A DNA stretch of 64,000 bases from positions 124,001 to 188,000 of the forward strand of contig NZ_CACSJA010000001.1 in assembly GCF_902706035.1 (NCBI RefSeq). The letters run 5' to 3'. Positions 8,532-16,657 of this stretch are shown in pieces. The notes below the pieces were generated by a model. The model worked only from the letters and a program-made list of their open reading frames with translations, was not told where the DNA came from and did not search any database. The stretch comes from Pantoea sp. 18069 (GTDB lineage: Bacteria > Pseudomonadota > Gammaproteobacteria > Burkholderiales > Burkholderiaceae_C). The position numbers were made by a program, and so were the translations under genes. The first letter of the stretch is position 1, and the number at the start of each line of letters is the position of its first letter.

Positions 8532-10177
8532 GCCGCACTCCCTTCCTGCACCGGCAGTGCAGCGGCGGCCTTCCTTGCCGCGCGTGCCGGATCGAGCCGG
8601 CGGGTGACCTTGACGGCCATCAGCCCCAGCAGCGCGGCCAGCCCCCACATCGTCAGATCAAAGCCCGCGAGCACCCAGTCGCCGGCGCGCAGGCTGTTGA
8701 GCAGGTGTCTGTCGGTGGTCAGCGCATTGATGACAGGCACCAGCGCATAGGCCGCGCAGCCCGCCCAGAACAGCTCTATCCAGGCGCGGTGCAGCGGCCG
8801 CGCGAGCGCGTAGAACAGCGTGCCCAGCCAGACCGCGAACAGGCTGTGCACCTCCCAGGCCGGACGGTCGGTGATATCCAGCGGCAGCAGGCGGTTGGCC
8901 CAGAAATACACGGCCACGGCCAGCGGCAGGCCGGCAATGGTGGCAACGTTGAGGTTCTCGACCAGGCGCACGCCGAAGTGCTCCTTGCCTTCGAAGCCGC
9001 TGCCCAGATGGTGCTTGCGGCGCTTGACCGTCCACAGCACCAGGCCGGTGCCTATCATCGCGCAGCCCAGCAGGCCCGCGAGGAAATACACCCAGCGGCC
9101 CCAGGCACCGACAAACAGGCCTTCGTGCAGGTTGAGCATCACGGCCTGCGTGGTCCGGGCCGCGCCGCCCGCCAGCGGTTCGGGCGCCAGCGGCGCGGCG
9201 CTGCGCGCATCGAAGCGCAGCGTGTCGGGCCGCTGGAAATCCAGCGAGCCGCCATTGACGCGGGTCAGCGTCAGTGCCAGCGGTTCGCCCTCGCCCTGGC
9301 TCTGCATCAGGCTGATGCTGCGCACCTGCCCCGCGCCCCAGGCTTCCTCGGCCTTGGCCACCAGCGGCGCCAGCGCGGTTTCGGGGCGGGTCACGGCCAC
9401 CGGCTTGCGGTTGAACTCGGGAAACATTTCAGTGAAGTACGGCTTGCGGCTTGGCTGGTCGCTGCCGTAGAGCGTGTTGATGCCCGCGGGCATGTACATG
9501 AACAGGAAGAACACCAGGCCGCTGTAGGTGATCATCAGGAAAAACGGCAGCGCCATCACGCTCACGGCGTTGTGTGCGTCCAGCCAGCTGCGCTGGCCTT
9601 TTCCGGGGCGAAAGGTGAAGAAGTCCTTGAAGATCTTCTTGTGCGTGATGACCCCGGTGACGATGGCCATCAGCATCAGCATGGTGCAGACGCCGACAAT
9701 GCGTATGCCCCAGTCAAAATCGATGTAGTGCAGCAGATAGTGCATGCGGTAGAGCGTGCCGCCACCGGCCGTGGCGCGCGGCTCGGCGCCCGATGGCAGC
9801 ACCGTGCCGGTGGCCGGATCGAGCTTTTCGCTGCCGCTGGGGCCGCGGTCGTGGCCATCGGGCGGCATCTCCTCCCAGCCTATGCCGAATTCCTGCCAGC
9901 CGCGCGGCTGCAGCGACGCGTGCGGCAGGTTGATGTGCCAGCTCGCGGCGCCCGGGGCGACCTGCTGCAGGCGGTCAAGCGCGAGATCGAACGCGGCGGC
10001 CCGGTCGGCCAGCGGCTGGGCCTGGACCATGGGCCGCTCGGGCTGCATCCAGCGCGTGATTTCCGACTGGAAATAGCCGGGCGTGCCGGTGACGAACACG
10101 AAGAACAGCACCCAGCCTACGACCAGGCCGGTCCAGGTATGCAGCCAGGAGGTGCACTGGCGAAGCGAAGAAAACAT
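8528..10177 (-). CDS. PepSY-associated TM protein, FpvG-like siderophore reductase candidate
   Basis: A 549-residue integral membrane protein of the PepSY-TM (PiuB/FpvG) family. Helix 1 with a conserved HTW (LHTWTGLVVGWVLFFVF, about residues 12-30) is followed by a periplasmic PepSY-like region (about 45-180), helix 2 (IVGVCTMLMLMAIVTGV) with ITHKKIF, a helix carrying DAHNAVSVMALPFF, a second periplasmic part and further helices including LHEGLFVGAWGRWVYFLAG. The conserved His residues on the membrane helices are typical haem ligands. In Pseudomonas, FpvG reduces iron in ferri-pyoverdine in the periplasm. It starts 14 bp after the STN gene and overlaps DUF3649 by 4 bp. Confidence 0.85.
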   Translation of the reverse strand: MFSSLRQCTSWLHTWTGLVVGWVLFFVFVTGTPGYFQSEITRWMQPERPMVQAQPLADRAAAFDLALDRLQQVAPGAASWHINLPHASLQPRGWQEFGIGWEEMPPDGHDRGPSGSEKLDPATGTVLPSGAEPRATAGGGTLYRMHYLLHYIDFDWGIRIVGVCTMLMLMAIVTGVITHKKIFKDFFTFRPGKGQRSWLDAHNAVSVMALPFFLMITYSGLVFFLFMYMPAGINTLYGSDQPSRKPYFTEMFPEFNRKPVAVTRPETALAPLVAKAEEAWGAGQVRSISLMQSQGEGEPLALTLTRVNGGSLDFQRPDTLRFDARSAAPLAPEPLAGGAARTTQAVMLNLHEGLFVGAWGRWVYFLAGLLGCAMIGTGLVLWTVKRRKHHLGSGFEGKEHFGVRLVENLNVATIAGLPLAVAVYFWANRLLPLDITDRPAWEVHSLFAVWLGTLFYALARPLHRAWIELFWAGCAAYALVPVINALTTDRHLLNSLRAGDWVLAGFDLTMWGLAALLGLMAVKVTRRLDPARAARKAAAALPVQEGSAA

Positions 10178-10191
10178 GGCGGTGCTCCGGC

Positions 10192-10656
10192 TCAGGAAAG
10201 GGCGATCGCCGGCACGGTCCAGCGCAGCGCGCCGCGCGCCTGCGGACCGCCTTGCGCGGCTTTCAGAGTGAACGAGCGCGCGCGCTGCGTCGCAATCGCC
10301 AGGCCGGTGCGCGCGAGCAGCAGCTCGAGCGCCTCCTGCGGCGTATAGGCGCCGTAGACCGCAACCGCTTCGCGCCCGGAAAGCAGGGCTTCGTGGAACA
10401 GCACCTGGGACCGGGTCTGCAGACCGAAGGCCCGCAGTGCGCTCAGCAGGGGCTGGGCAGGAATGCTCACCGCGACGCGCGGCTCCTGCGCGCTTGTCGC
10501 ACGCTGCGGCAACGGGGGAGTTGTGATGTCCTGCGCCGCCGCCGGCATGAGCACGCCACAGGCCAGCCAGGCCATCACCGTGGATGCCGGATACCCCCGC
10601 CGCCCTGCCCGCCCCCTGGGGAAATGGGCTCTCTTGCTGCCTTGACCTTGCCGCAT
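10192..10656 (-). CDS. Orphan STN (secretin/TonB N-terminal) domain protein
   Basis: A 154-residue exported protein. After a long basic N-region and a hydrophobic core (STVMAWLACGVLMPAAAQ) comes an STN domain, SIPAQPLLSALRAFGLQTR... to ...EALELLLARTGLAIATQ (about residues 62-130). This is the signalling domain normally found at the N-terminus of FecA/FpvA-type TonB-dependent receptors. The reading frame stops about 25 residues later with no TonB box, plug or barrel, and the PepSY gene begins 14 bp on. I chose the ATG at 10656 (GGAAG upstream, then the signal sequence) over an ATG 87 bp upstream. It is either a truncated receptor or a free signalling domain for the FecR protein encoded upstream. 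Confidence 0.75.
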   Translation of the reverse strand: MRQGQGSKRAHFPRGRAGRRGYPASTVMAWLACGVLMPAAAQDITTPPLPQRATSAQEPRVAVSIPAQPLLSALRAFGLQTRSQVLFHEALLSGREAVAVYGAYTPQEALELLLARTGLAIATQRARSFTLKAAQGGPQARGALRWTVPAIALS

Positions 10657-10895
10657 TGCACTGCTTCCGTCTTCGTTCGGCGCCTTGTCGAAGCGGCTCG
10701 GCAGGAAGTCGCCCCGTTTCCGGGAAGCATCAGCCCACTGCAAGCACTTCGCGCAAGCTGCGCGCTGTGTTCGTGGCTGTTGGCGGAAGAACGAAGGTCA
10801 CCCTTCTGGTCCGTGGCTGGCAGCCGGGGCACGGAAGAATTTCCGCGCCCTCAATAGGTAGAACGGAGATGGGTGCAAACATGGAACCTGCGGAA

Positions 10896-10909
10896 TGAAA
10901 ATTATTTCA
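10896..10909. promoter_or_regulatory. AT-rich inverted repeat, candidate metal-responsive operator
   Basis: TGAAA-ATTA-TTTCA lies inside a 25-bp AT-rich patch in otherwise GC-rich DNA, about 240 bp upstream of the STN gene. The flank AATAATTGAAATAAT (minus strand) loosely resembles Fur-type NATWAT repeats, but the match is weak. It could be the promoter or operator of the STN-to-macB operon; I see no clear -35/-10 pair. Confidence 0.3.
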
Positions 10910-10979
10910 ATTATTTTTGCGGGGCGCGCCGGCGCCTTCCATCATGGACTGAGGACAGAAAAATCCCCGCCCTGTTTCC

Positions 10980-11196
10980 GAGGACAGGCCGTTCACCCTT
11001 CGACGGGGCCGCCCAGGCGGGCTCTCAAGAAACAGCTTTTTTTGTCACGTAAATCAATGACTTAGAAAGCACTCGATTTGAGCAAACAGCGGCGAAGAGT
11101 GGCCTACGTTCAAAATACCGACCCTTCGACAAGCTCAGGGCGAGCGGGTAAAAACCGTTCGTGGTGAGCCCGTCGAACCATGAACGGCCTGTCCTC
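10980..11196. repeat. MITE-like palindromic intergenic element, copy 1
   Basis: Bounded by inverted arms of 28 bp with 25 matches: the left arm starts GAGGACAGGCCGTTCA (10980) and the right arm ends TGAACGGCCTGTCCTC (11196). The right half contains CCTTCGACAAGCTCAGGGCG (around 11126-11145). An AT-richer core of about 90 bp is inserted between the halves (11030-11115). Related copies lie near 33119, 47115 and 61828. It has no coding capacity that I trust. Confidence 0.75.
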
Positions 11197-11313
11197 ATGG
11201 ACAAGCCCCGCTGTTTCTCGTCAACGCATTGCGAGACTTCGTCTCGCTTACCTTGCTCAGGGCGAGCGGTTTGTTGGCGTGACAACGCCCGCCCGCGGCA
11301 AAACCTCGCCGCC

Positions 11314-12345
11314 TCAGCGCCTGGAAATCAGCCAGTTCCCCACCGGGTCGCGCTCGACGCGCACCGGTACCACATCGGGCAGCGCCTGGATGAAGTCATC
11401 GGCCGAGTGGATCATCAGGAAGCCCGAGATCGTCATCGCCTTCAGGCCCTCGTCATCGACCGTGACCGACTTGCCCAGGTAGCGTCCCAGCTCCTGCGCG
11501 ACTTCGCCCAGCGTCGTGCGGCTGAAATGGATCTGGCCCGTGCGCCAGCGCCCGACTTCGTCCGGCGCGGCGCGCAGGCTCTGGTGGCGGCCGGAGGCAG
11601 TGTCGATGGCCACTCCGACGCCCGGGCCCAGCAGCAGCGCAGGCTCGGCCGTGGCGCTGCGCCGGGGCTGGACTTCGACCTTGCCTTCGAGCACCTTGAC
11701 GGTCAGCTGGGGCGGCGCGGCGCGCACGTTGAACGCCGTGCCGACCACGCGCACGCGGCTGTCACCGCTGTCTATCGTGAACGGCTGGCTTGCGTTGGGC
11801 GCGACGCGAAAGAACGCTTCGCCTTCGCCCATCAGCACTTCGCGCCGGCGCGGGTAGTAGCGCACCTGCACGCGGGTGCCGACGTTGAGCGCGATCTGCG
11901 AGCCGTCGGGCAGATCGACGGCGCGCGTCTCGCCCGGGCCGGTCGCGAGATCGAGGCGGTAGCTGGGCGTGGCGTCCCAGCGCCACCAGCCCGCGACCAC
12001 CAGCGCCACGCAGGCCGCGACCAGCGCCGGCGCGAAGCTGCGCCGGCGTGCGGGCGTGAGCCATGGCGCCCGGCGCGCACCGGCCGTGGCCGGCTGTGGC
12101 GCGGCGGCGGCCTGCGCGCCCGAGGTCTCGGCGCGGAACTGTTTCAACTGGCCCGCGAGCCGCAAGGTGCGGCCCATGGAATCCATGATTTCGCGGCGCT
12201 GCGGGTCGGCGTCCAGCCAGGCCTGCAGCGCGCGCTCATCGGCAGCCGTCCAGCCGGGCTGCTCGCGGCGCACGCACCAGTCGGCCACGGCGCGGTGCTG
12301 CTGCAGCAGCGCGCTGTGGGTCGTGCCGGCGGGCATGGGCCTCAT
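11314..12345 (-). CDS. fecR: FecR-family sigma regulator (anti-sigma factor)
   Basis: A 343-residue inner-membrane transducer that passes the state of an outer-membrane receptor to an ECF sigma factor. It has an N-terminal cytoplasmic DUF4880 domain (ADWCVRREQPGWTAADERAL, WLDADPQRREIMDSM), one membrane helix (about 105-122, FAPALVAACVALVVAGWW), and a periplasmic FecR domain (LPDGSQIALNVGTRVQV, GEAFFRVAPNASQPFTI, VVGTAFNVR, VLEGKVEV). The ATG overlaps the sigma factor stop (ATGA), as is usual for fecIR pairs. A cognate receptor would normally follow; only the orphan STN gene is found. Confidence 0.92.
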   Translation of the reverse strand: MRPMPAGTTHSALLQQHRAVADWCVRREQPGWTAADERALQAWLDADPQRREIMDSMGRTLRLAGQLKQFRAETSGAQAAAAPQPATAGARRAPWLTPARRRSFAPALVAACVALVVAGWWRWDATPSYRLDLATGPGETRAVDLPDGSQIALNVGTRVQVRYYPRRREVLMGEGEAFFRVAPNASQPFTIDSGDSRVRVVGTAFNVRAAPPQLTVKVLEGKVEVQPRRSATAEPALLLGPGVGVAIDTASGRHQSLRAAPDEVGRWRTGQIHFSRTTLGEVAQELGRYLGKSVTVDDEGLKAMTISGFLMIHSADDFIQALPDVVPVRVERDPVGNWLISRR

Positions 12346-12992
12346 GGTGCGTCTCCATTGTCGGCGTCGGCGGCTTCTTGCGCGCCGCTGAGCACGACAT
12401 GCATCTGCCGCATCTGTGCGCTGCTGGCATAGCTCACGCGCACCTGGCAGTACGCGAGGCCGCGGCTCAGGTGCTTGACCACCATGCGCGTGGAAATGCC
12501 CATGCGCAGCGCGGTTTCCTCGACCGTATGGCCTTCGATGCGGTGCAGCGTGAACGCTTCGCGCTGGCGCGCGGGCAGCTCCTGGATCGCCTGGTCGAGG
12601 CGGCCCAGCATCTGGTGGTGGCCCGCGTGCGCGTCGGTATGGCCGGCGTCGGTGTACAGGCCAGGCTCGTCGGCCCCGTCTTCGAGCGCGACACGCTGCA
12701 GGCCTTCGCGCTGTGCGCTCTTGCGCCAGCCATCGATGGCGACATTGCGCGCGGCGCGGCGCAGATAGGGCTGCTCCTCGGCGGGCGCAATCGCCCTGCC
12801 CGTGGCCGCCAGGCGCGCGAACACTTCCTGCGTCGCGTCCTCGACTTCGGCGGCCGAGCCGAAATAGCGGCGCATCATGCGCGCCAGCGGGGCGCGCCAG
12901 CGCGCATAGAGCTGGCCCAGCTGTTCGCCCGGCGCGGGCGAAGCCTGCGCCTGCAGCGGCCCGCCTTCGCCCGGCAGGAAGTCGCGCTTCAT
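12342..12992 (-). CDS. fecI: FecI-type ECF RNA polymerase sigma factor
   Basis: A 216-residue sigma-70 family protein. Region 2 is LGQLYARWRAPLARMMRRYF with AAEVEDATQEVFARL; region 4 is LPARQREAFTLHRIEGHTVE with ETALRMGISTRMVVKHLSRG, a helix-turn-helix. This pattern is typical of iron-starvation sigma factors. I chose the ATG at 12992 (GGGGGCAGGGC before it); the longer frame would run through the Fur box. It is transcribed as the first gene of the fecIR pair and is probably repressed by Fur-iron through the operator at 13142-13156. Confidence 0.9.
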   Translation of the reverse strand: MKRDFLPGEGGPLQAQASPAPGEQLGQLYARWRAPLARMMRRYFGSAAEVEDATQEVFARLAATGRAIAPAEEQPYLRRAARNVAIDGWRKSAQREGLQRVALEDGADEPGLYTDAGHTDAHAGHHQMLGRLDQAIQELPARQREAFTLHRIEGHTVEETALRMGISTRMVVKHLSRGLAYCQVRVSYASSAQMRQMHVVLSGAQEAADADNGDAP

Positions 12993-13134
12993 GCCCTGCC
13001 CCCATTGCGGCGCGGCCACGCCAGCGCCGGCCCTGAACCGGTCAGGGCATGCAGTCGCGCGGCAGAAGAAGTCGTTGAAGCGGGCAAGAAAATCCGTCAC
13101 GGGTAAAACGCCGGATCCGGCAAAGGTGGTCGAT

Positions 13135-13140
13135 ATTCTA
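13135..13140 (-). promoter_or_regulatory. Candidate -10 element of fecI
   Basis: On the minus strand TAGAAT lies directly downstream of the Fur box and 143 bp upstream of the fecI ATG. No good -35 is present at the right distance, as expected for a weak promoter controlled by a repressor. Confidence 0.5.
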
Positions 13141-13141
13141 C

Positions 13142-13156
13142 TGAGAATCGTTCTCA
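13142..13156. promoter_or_regulatory. Fur box upstream of fecI
   Basis: TGAGAA-TCG-TTCTCA is a perfect 6-bp inverted repeat matching the classical high-GC Fur operator core (TGAGAATCATTCTCA). It abuts the TAGAAT -10 element, so Fur binding would block RNA polymerase. This is the strongest regulatory site in the window and ties the fecIR system to iron limitation. Confidence 0.82.
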
Positions 13157-13239
13157 TGCGGCGCGCGCGTGCAGACCGCGACCAACGCTCCCGGCGCCGC
13201 CGAGGGCCAGTTCGCCAGACGCATCGATACTGGTTGCGC

Positions 13240-13803
13240 TTACTTCTTCGCGTCGCGCTGCAAGCGCTGCACGGCCGCCTTGGTCTGCTCCACATGCTCC
13301 ACCGGATCGGAGCCGACATGGGCGAACTTGATACGGCTGTCCTGGCCGATCACATACGAGATGCGGTCGGCGCGCTGGGGATTGGCGGCCGCCGATGCGT
13401 CGTAGGCGCGTATGGTCTTGGCCTGGGGGTCGGACGCCACGGCAAACTGGTCTCGGCAGGCTTCGGTGGAAAAGCGCTGCAAGGTGGCGATGTCATCATG
13501 CGACATGCCCACCACCTGCGCGCCCATGGCGTTGAACTGCGGCGAGGCCTCGGCAAACGCGTGGGCCTCCAGGGTGCAGCCCTGGGTGAAGGCCTTGGGG
13601 AAGAAATACAGCACCACCGGCCCCTTGGCAAGCGCGGCCTTCATGTCGAACTCGAAAGGCTTGCCCGCGACGGCCGCCTGGGTGGTGAAGGCCGGCGCCA
13701 CATCGCCGACCTTGAGCACCGCGTGCGCGGCCGGGGAGAACAGGGCCGCGAGCAAAGCGGCTGCGGAAAATGCGGTGGAGATGCCAAAGCCGGTAGTGCG
13801 CAT
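13240..13803 (-). CDS. Exported peroxiredoxin (AhpC/TSA, BCP-like)
   Basis: A 187-residue thiol peroxidase predicted to act in the periplasm. It has a signal peptide (about residues 1-28, TAFSAAALLAALFSPAAHA) followed by a thioredoxin-fold domain: LKVGDVAPAFT, VVLYFFPKAFTQGCTLEAHA with the peroxidatic Cys after the T..G, VVGMSHDDIATLQRF, and a second Cys in STEACRDQF. Cytoplasmic BCP proteins lack the signal peptide. GGAAG lies upstream of the ATG. It is a single gene upstream of and codirectional with fecI; it may protect against peroxide made during iron chemistry, but that is speculation. Confidence 0.85.
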   Translation of the reverse strand: MRTTGFGISTAFSAAALLAALFSPAAHAVLKVGDVAPAFTTQAAVAGKPFEFDMKAALAKGPVVLYFFPKAFTQGCTLEAHAFAEASPQFNAMGAQVVGMSHDDIATLQRFSTEACRDQFAVASDPQAKTIRAYDASAAANPQRADRISYVIGQDSRIKFAHVGSDPVEHVEQTKAAVQRLQRDAKK

Positions 13804-13995
13804 GGGAGCTTTCTTCCAAGGGTGTATGGAGACATTGTCCAGGCTTTTGGGTTTTCCCTGGCTGCGCATGCCCTGCCCGCCGACACGGTGTCTGCGACCA
13901 AAGACCGATGCAACGCGGGCCCCGAGCCGGTCAGCGCTCAGCCCCCACCGCAATGAACTCACAATAGGGTTCGACATCACGCTGGAGAATTTGAA

Positions 13996-14760
13996 ATGAC
14001 AGACAAGAAGGTAGCGGTCATCACGGGCGCAGGTTCGGGCATTGGCAAGGCCGTGGCCCATGCATTGCTGGAGGGCGGCTTCCATGTGGTGCTGGCCGGT
14101 CGGCGCGCCGAGCTGCTCGATGAGGTCAGGCAGGAAGCGCAGACATTGCATGGCGCGGGCGATCGCGTGCACTGCGTGCCCACCGATGTGAGTGACGCGG
14201 ATGCGGTCGCCGCGCTGTTCGCCAGCGCGGTCGCCCGCTTCGGCCGCGTGGACCTGCTGTTCAACAACGCCGGCCGCAGCAATCCGCCGGGCGACTTCAT
14301 CGACTGGACGCCGCAGCAGTGGCGCGAAGTGGTCGACCTCAACCTCAACGGCATGTTCTATTGCCTGCAGCAGGCGTTCAAGGTGATGCGCGACCAGAGC
14401 CCGCAGGGCGGGCGCATCATCAACAACGGCTCTATCTCCGCGCATGCACCGCGCCCCAACTCCATCGCCTACACGGCGACCAAGCATGCGGTGATGGGGT
14501 TGACCAAGACCGCTGCGCTCGACGGCCGCCAGTACGACATTGCCGTGGGGCAGATCGACATCGGCAATGCGATGACCGACCTGGCCGCGCGCATGGCCAA
14601 GGGCGTGCCCCAGGCCAATGGCGAGATCGCCGTCGAGCCCATGATCGATGTGGCTGTCGTCGGCCAGTCGGTGCTCTACATGGCCAACCTGCCGCTCGAG
14701 GCCAACGTGCTGTTCCACACCGTCATGGCGACGAAGATGCCTTTCGTGGGCCGGGGCTGA
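13996..14760 (+). CDS. Short-chain dehydrogenase/reductase (SDR)
   Basis: A 254-residue NAD(P)-dependent oxidoreductase of the classical SDR family. Motifs: cofactor loop TGAGSGIG (about residue 11), NNAG (about 89), catalytic Ser in NNGSISAH, and YTATK (catalytic Tyr and Lys). Asp in the DVSDADAV region follows the adenine-binding site; GRR after the second strand suggests a preference for NADP, which is tentative. GGAG precedes the ATG. It stands alone, convergent with the diguanylate cyclase gene and ending 13 bp from its stop. Substrate unknown. Confidence 0.88.
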   Translation: MTDKKVAVITGAGSGIGKAVAHALLEGGFHVVLAGRRAELLDEVRQEAQTLHGAGDRVHCVPTDVSDADAVAALFASAVARFGRVDLLFNNAGRSNPPGDFIDWTPQQWREVVDLNLNGMFYCLQQAFKVMRDQSPQGGRIINNGSISAHAPRPNSIAYTATKHAVMGLTKTAALDGRQYDIAVGQIDIGNAMTDLAARMAKGVPQANGEIAVEPMIDVAVVGQSVLYMANLPLEANVLFHTVMATKMPFVGRG

Positions 14761-14773
14761 GAAGCCCGGCTTT

Positions 14774-16657
14774 CTACGGCTGGTCCTCAGGAACGCGCAG
14801 GTCATGCGGGCTGCGCGCGACAACGATGCGCCCCTTGCCCGCCCGCTTGGCGGCGTACATCGCTTCGTCGGCCAGTTGCAGCAGCTTCGCCGCCGAATCG
14901 CCGGATTCGGCATTGAGCGCCACGCCCATGCTCGCGCCGACATGCACCACCGCTGCGTTTCGCAGCCGGATAGGCTGGGTGATCGCCGCCAGGCAGCGCT
15001 CCATGATTTCCACGGCTTCCTGGGGCGAGCCCAGGCCGACCAGCAGCGCGACAAACTCGTCGCCACCGAGCCGGGCCACACAATCCGAGGCCCGCGCCTG
15101 GGCCTTGAGCCGTGCGGCGACGACCTTGAGCACCTCATCGCCGGCATCGTGCCCGTAGGTGTCGTTCACGCGCTTGAAGCCGTCGAGATCCATGAAGCAG
15201 ACGGCCAGCAGCGCATGCCCGGCCTTCGCCAATGAAGCGGCCAGTTCATGCTCCAGGGTTTCCTCCAGCGCACGGCGGTTCGCGAGCCCTGTCAGTGCGT
15301 CATGCTTGGCCAGGTACTGCGCCGTCTGCTCGTCACGCTTGAGCCCGTCGATATCCACGAAAATCCACAGCGACTCCTCGTCGTTCAGCCGGATGCCGCT
15401 CACATCCACCCACAAGCGCTGCGCATCGCTGCCCAGCAATTGCATCTGGGTGTGGAATTTCCCCCTGGCGCGCAGCGAACCGTAAGCCAGCTCGCCCCCT
15501 TGCTGGTATGCGGCATCGTCGGTGTAGAGGATGCGGATCGGTGCGCCCAGCAGATTCTGGGCGGAGCGTTTGGCCAGGCGCTGCATCGCCTGGTTGGTCC
15601 ACAGCACCTGGCGATCGCGCAGCCGCGCGATGCCGATCAGATCATTGTCGATGAACAGCTCCTGCTCCTTGAGCAGTTCCGTCACCTTGATCTTCGCCAG
15701 TCGCTCGCGCTTTTGCAGGCGGTAAAGGCTGACCGAACCCAGCGCGATGAGCACGATGCACAGACCCGTGAGCCCCCAGGCGCGCCAGGCGGACGCCCGC
15801 CACATCGCCAGGTAGGTCTCGGTGCCCAGGCCCGTGGAGACCGTCAGGGGATAGTTCGTCAGCCGCTGGTAGGCGGTGATGCGCTCCACGCCATCGAGCA
15901 GCGTGGGCGTGATGTACCAGCCATGTTCGGCATGGTGGCGCAGCGCCTCGTGGTATTGCTCGGACACCACCGCCCCGCCGGTGCCTTCCTCGGATTGCGG
16001 CTGGTTCGCATCGAAGCGCGCAACCAGGCGCGCATCGTCGGTACGCAACGCCATGGCGCTGTCCGGGCCCAGCGATTGCTGGCTGAACAGCCGCTGAAAA
16101 TGCTCGGCCGCGACGATGGCATAGACAATGCCCTGGAAACTGTCGTCTTCGGCCTGCAGACGCCGGGCCAGCACGATGGCCCATTTATCGAAGGATTGGC
16201 TCACCAGCGGGGCGGACACCACCATCTGGTCCGTGCGCCGGGCCTGCTCGAAATAGTCCCGGTTCTGCACGGAAAACGGCTCGGTGACTTCACTCGCGAT
16301 CAGCAGCACCTGCCCATCGCCGTCGGCGGCCCGAAGCGCCGTGACAAAGGGAATCAGCGCCCGCTGTTCCTGCAGCATGTCCTGCAATGCGCGCTGGGCA
16401 GCAGGCAGGCCGTCAAAGGACCGGGTGCGAAACCGGCTGGCAATGGATGACAGCGCGTTGTCCACCAGCCGCAACTCTGCCGTGAGCTCCAGGCCCAGGC
16501 TCCGGGCCTGGTTTCGCGTGACGGCGACCCCCAGCTCCATGTCCGCCTTGTAATTGGCATGCATGCTGAGCCCGGTGGCAAGGCACAGCAGGGCCGCAAC
16601 CAGCAGGTTGCCGAGAACGATGCGCCGCAGCACTGTTTTGGAAATCCCGAGACTCAT
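14774..16657 (-). CDS. Membrane-bound diguanylate cyclase (dCache-PAS-GGDEF)
   Basis: A 627-residue signalling enzyme that makes cyclic di-GMP. Transmembrane helix 1 (about 12-30), a periplasmic dCache-like sensor (about 35-285, including YFEQARRTDQMVVSAPLVSQ), helix 2 (about 292-312, GLTGLCIVLIALGSVSLY), a PAS-like segment (about 335-450) and a C-terminal GGDEF domain (from about 460). The active site is RLGGDEF near residue 525, with DALTGLANRR earlier. RASD five residues before GGDEF forms a product-inhibition I-site (RxxD), so it should be feedback regulated. No EAL domain is present. The input ligand is unknown. Confidence 0.9.
   Translation of the reverse strand: MSLGISKTVLRRIVLGNLLVAALLCLATGLSMHANYKADMELGVAVTRNQARSLGLELTAELRLVDNALSSIASRFRTRSFDGLPAAQRALQDMLQEQRALIPFVTALRAADGDGQVLLIASEVTEPFSVQNRDYFEQARRTDQMVVSAPLVSQSFDKWAIVLARRLQAEDDSFQGIVYAIVAAEHFQRLFSQQSLGPDSAMALRTDDARLVARFDANQPQSEEGTGGAVVSEQYHEALRHHAEHGWYITPTLLDGVERITAYQRLTNYPLTVSTGLGTETYLAMWRASAWRAWGLTGLCIVLIALGSVSLYRLQKRERLAKIKVTELLKEQELFIDNDLIGIARLRDRQVLWTNQAMQRLAKRSAQNLLGAPIRILYTDDAAYQQGGELAYGSLRARGKFHTQMQLLGSDAQRLWVDVSGIRLNDEESLWIFVDIDGLKRDEQTAQYLAKHDALTGLANRRALEETLEHELAASLAKAGHALLAVCFMDLDGFKRVNDTYGHDAGDEVLKVVAARLKAQARASDCVARLGGDEFVALLVGLGSPQEAVEIMERCLAAITQPIRLRNAAVVHVGASMGVALNAESGDSAAKLLQLADEAMYAAKRAGKGRIVVARSPHDLRVPEDQP

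Larger units (their letters stand above)
10657..11313. other. Gene-free interval between fecR and the STN gene
   Basis: About 650 bp with no supported gene, although the metal operon should be transcribed through it or start within it. It contains a palindromic repeat element (10980-11196), a partial further copy near 11245-11270 (CTTGCTCAGGGCGAGCGG), and an AT-rich patch at 10890-10920 with the inverted repeat TGAAA-N4-TTTCA (10896-10909). I saw no remnant of receptor coding sequence here. Confidence 0.7.

Noticed and set aside
11025-11285. Small minus-strand open frame of 86 codons between fecR and the STN gene
   Set aside because: It runs through the palindromic repeat element and encodes repeat-derived text, with no ribosome site or recognisable fold.
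10657-11313. Possible remnant of a TonB-dependent receptor
   Set aside because: A barrel should lie downstream of the STN domain, and this interval is upstream of it. I recognised no plug or barrel motif in any frame here or in the 14 bp before the PepSY gene.
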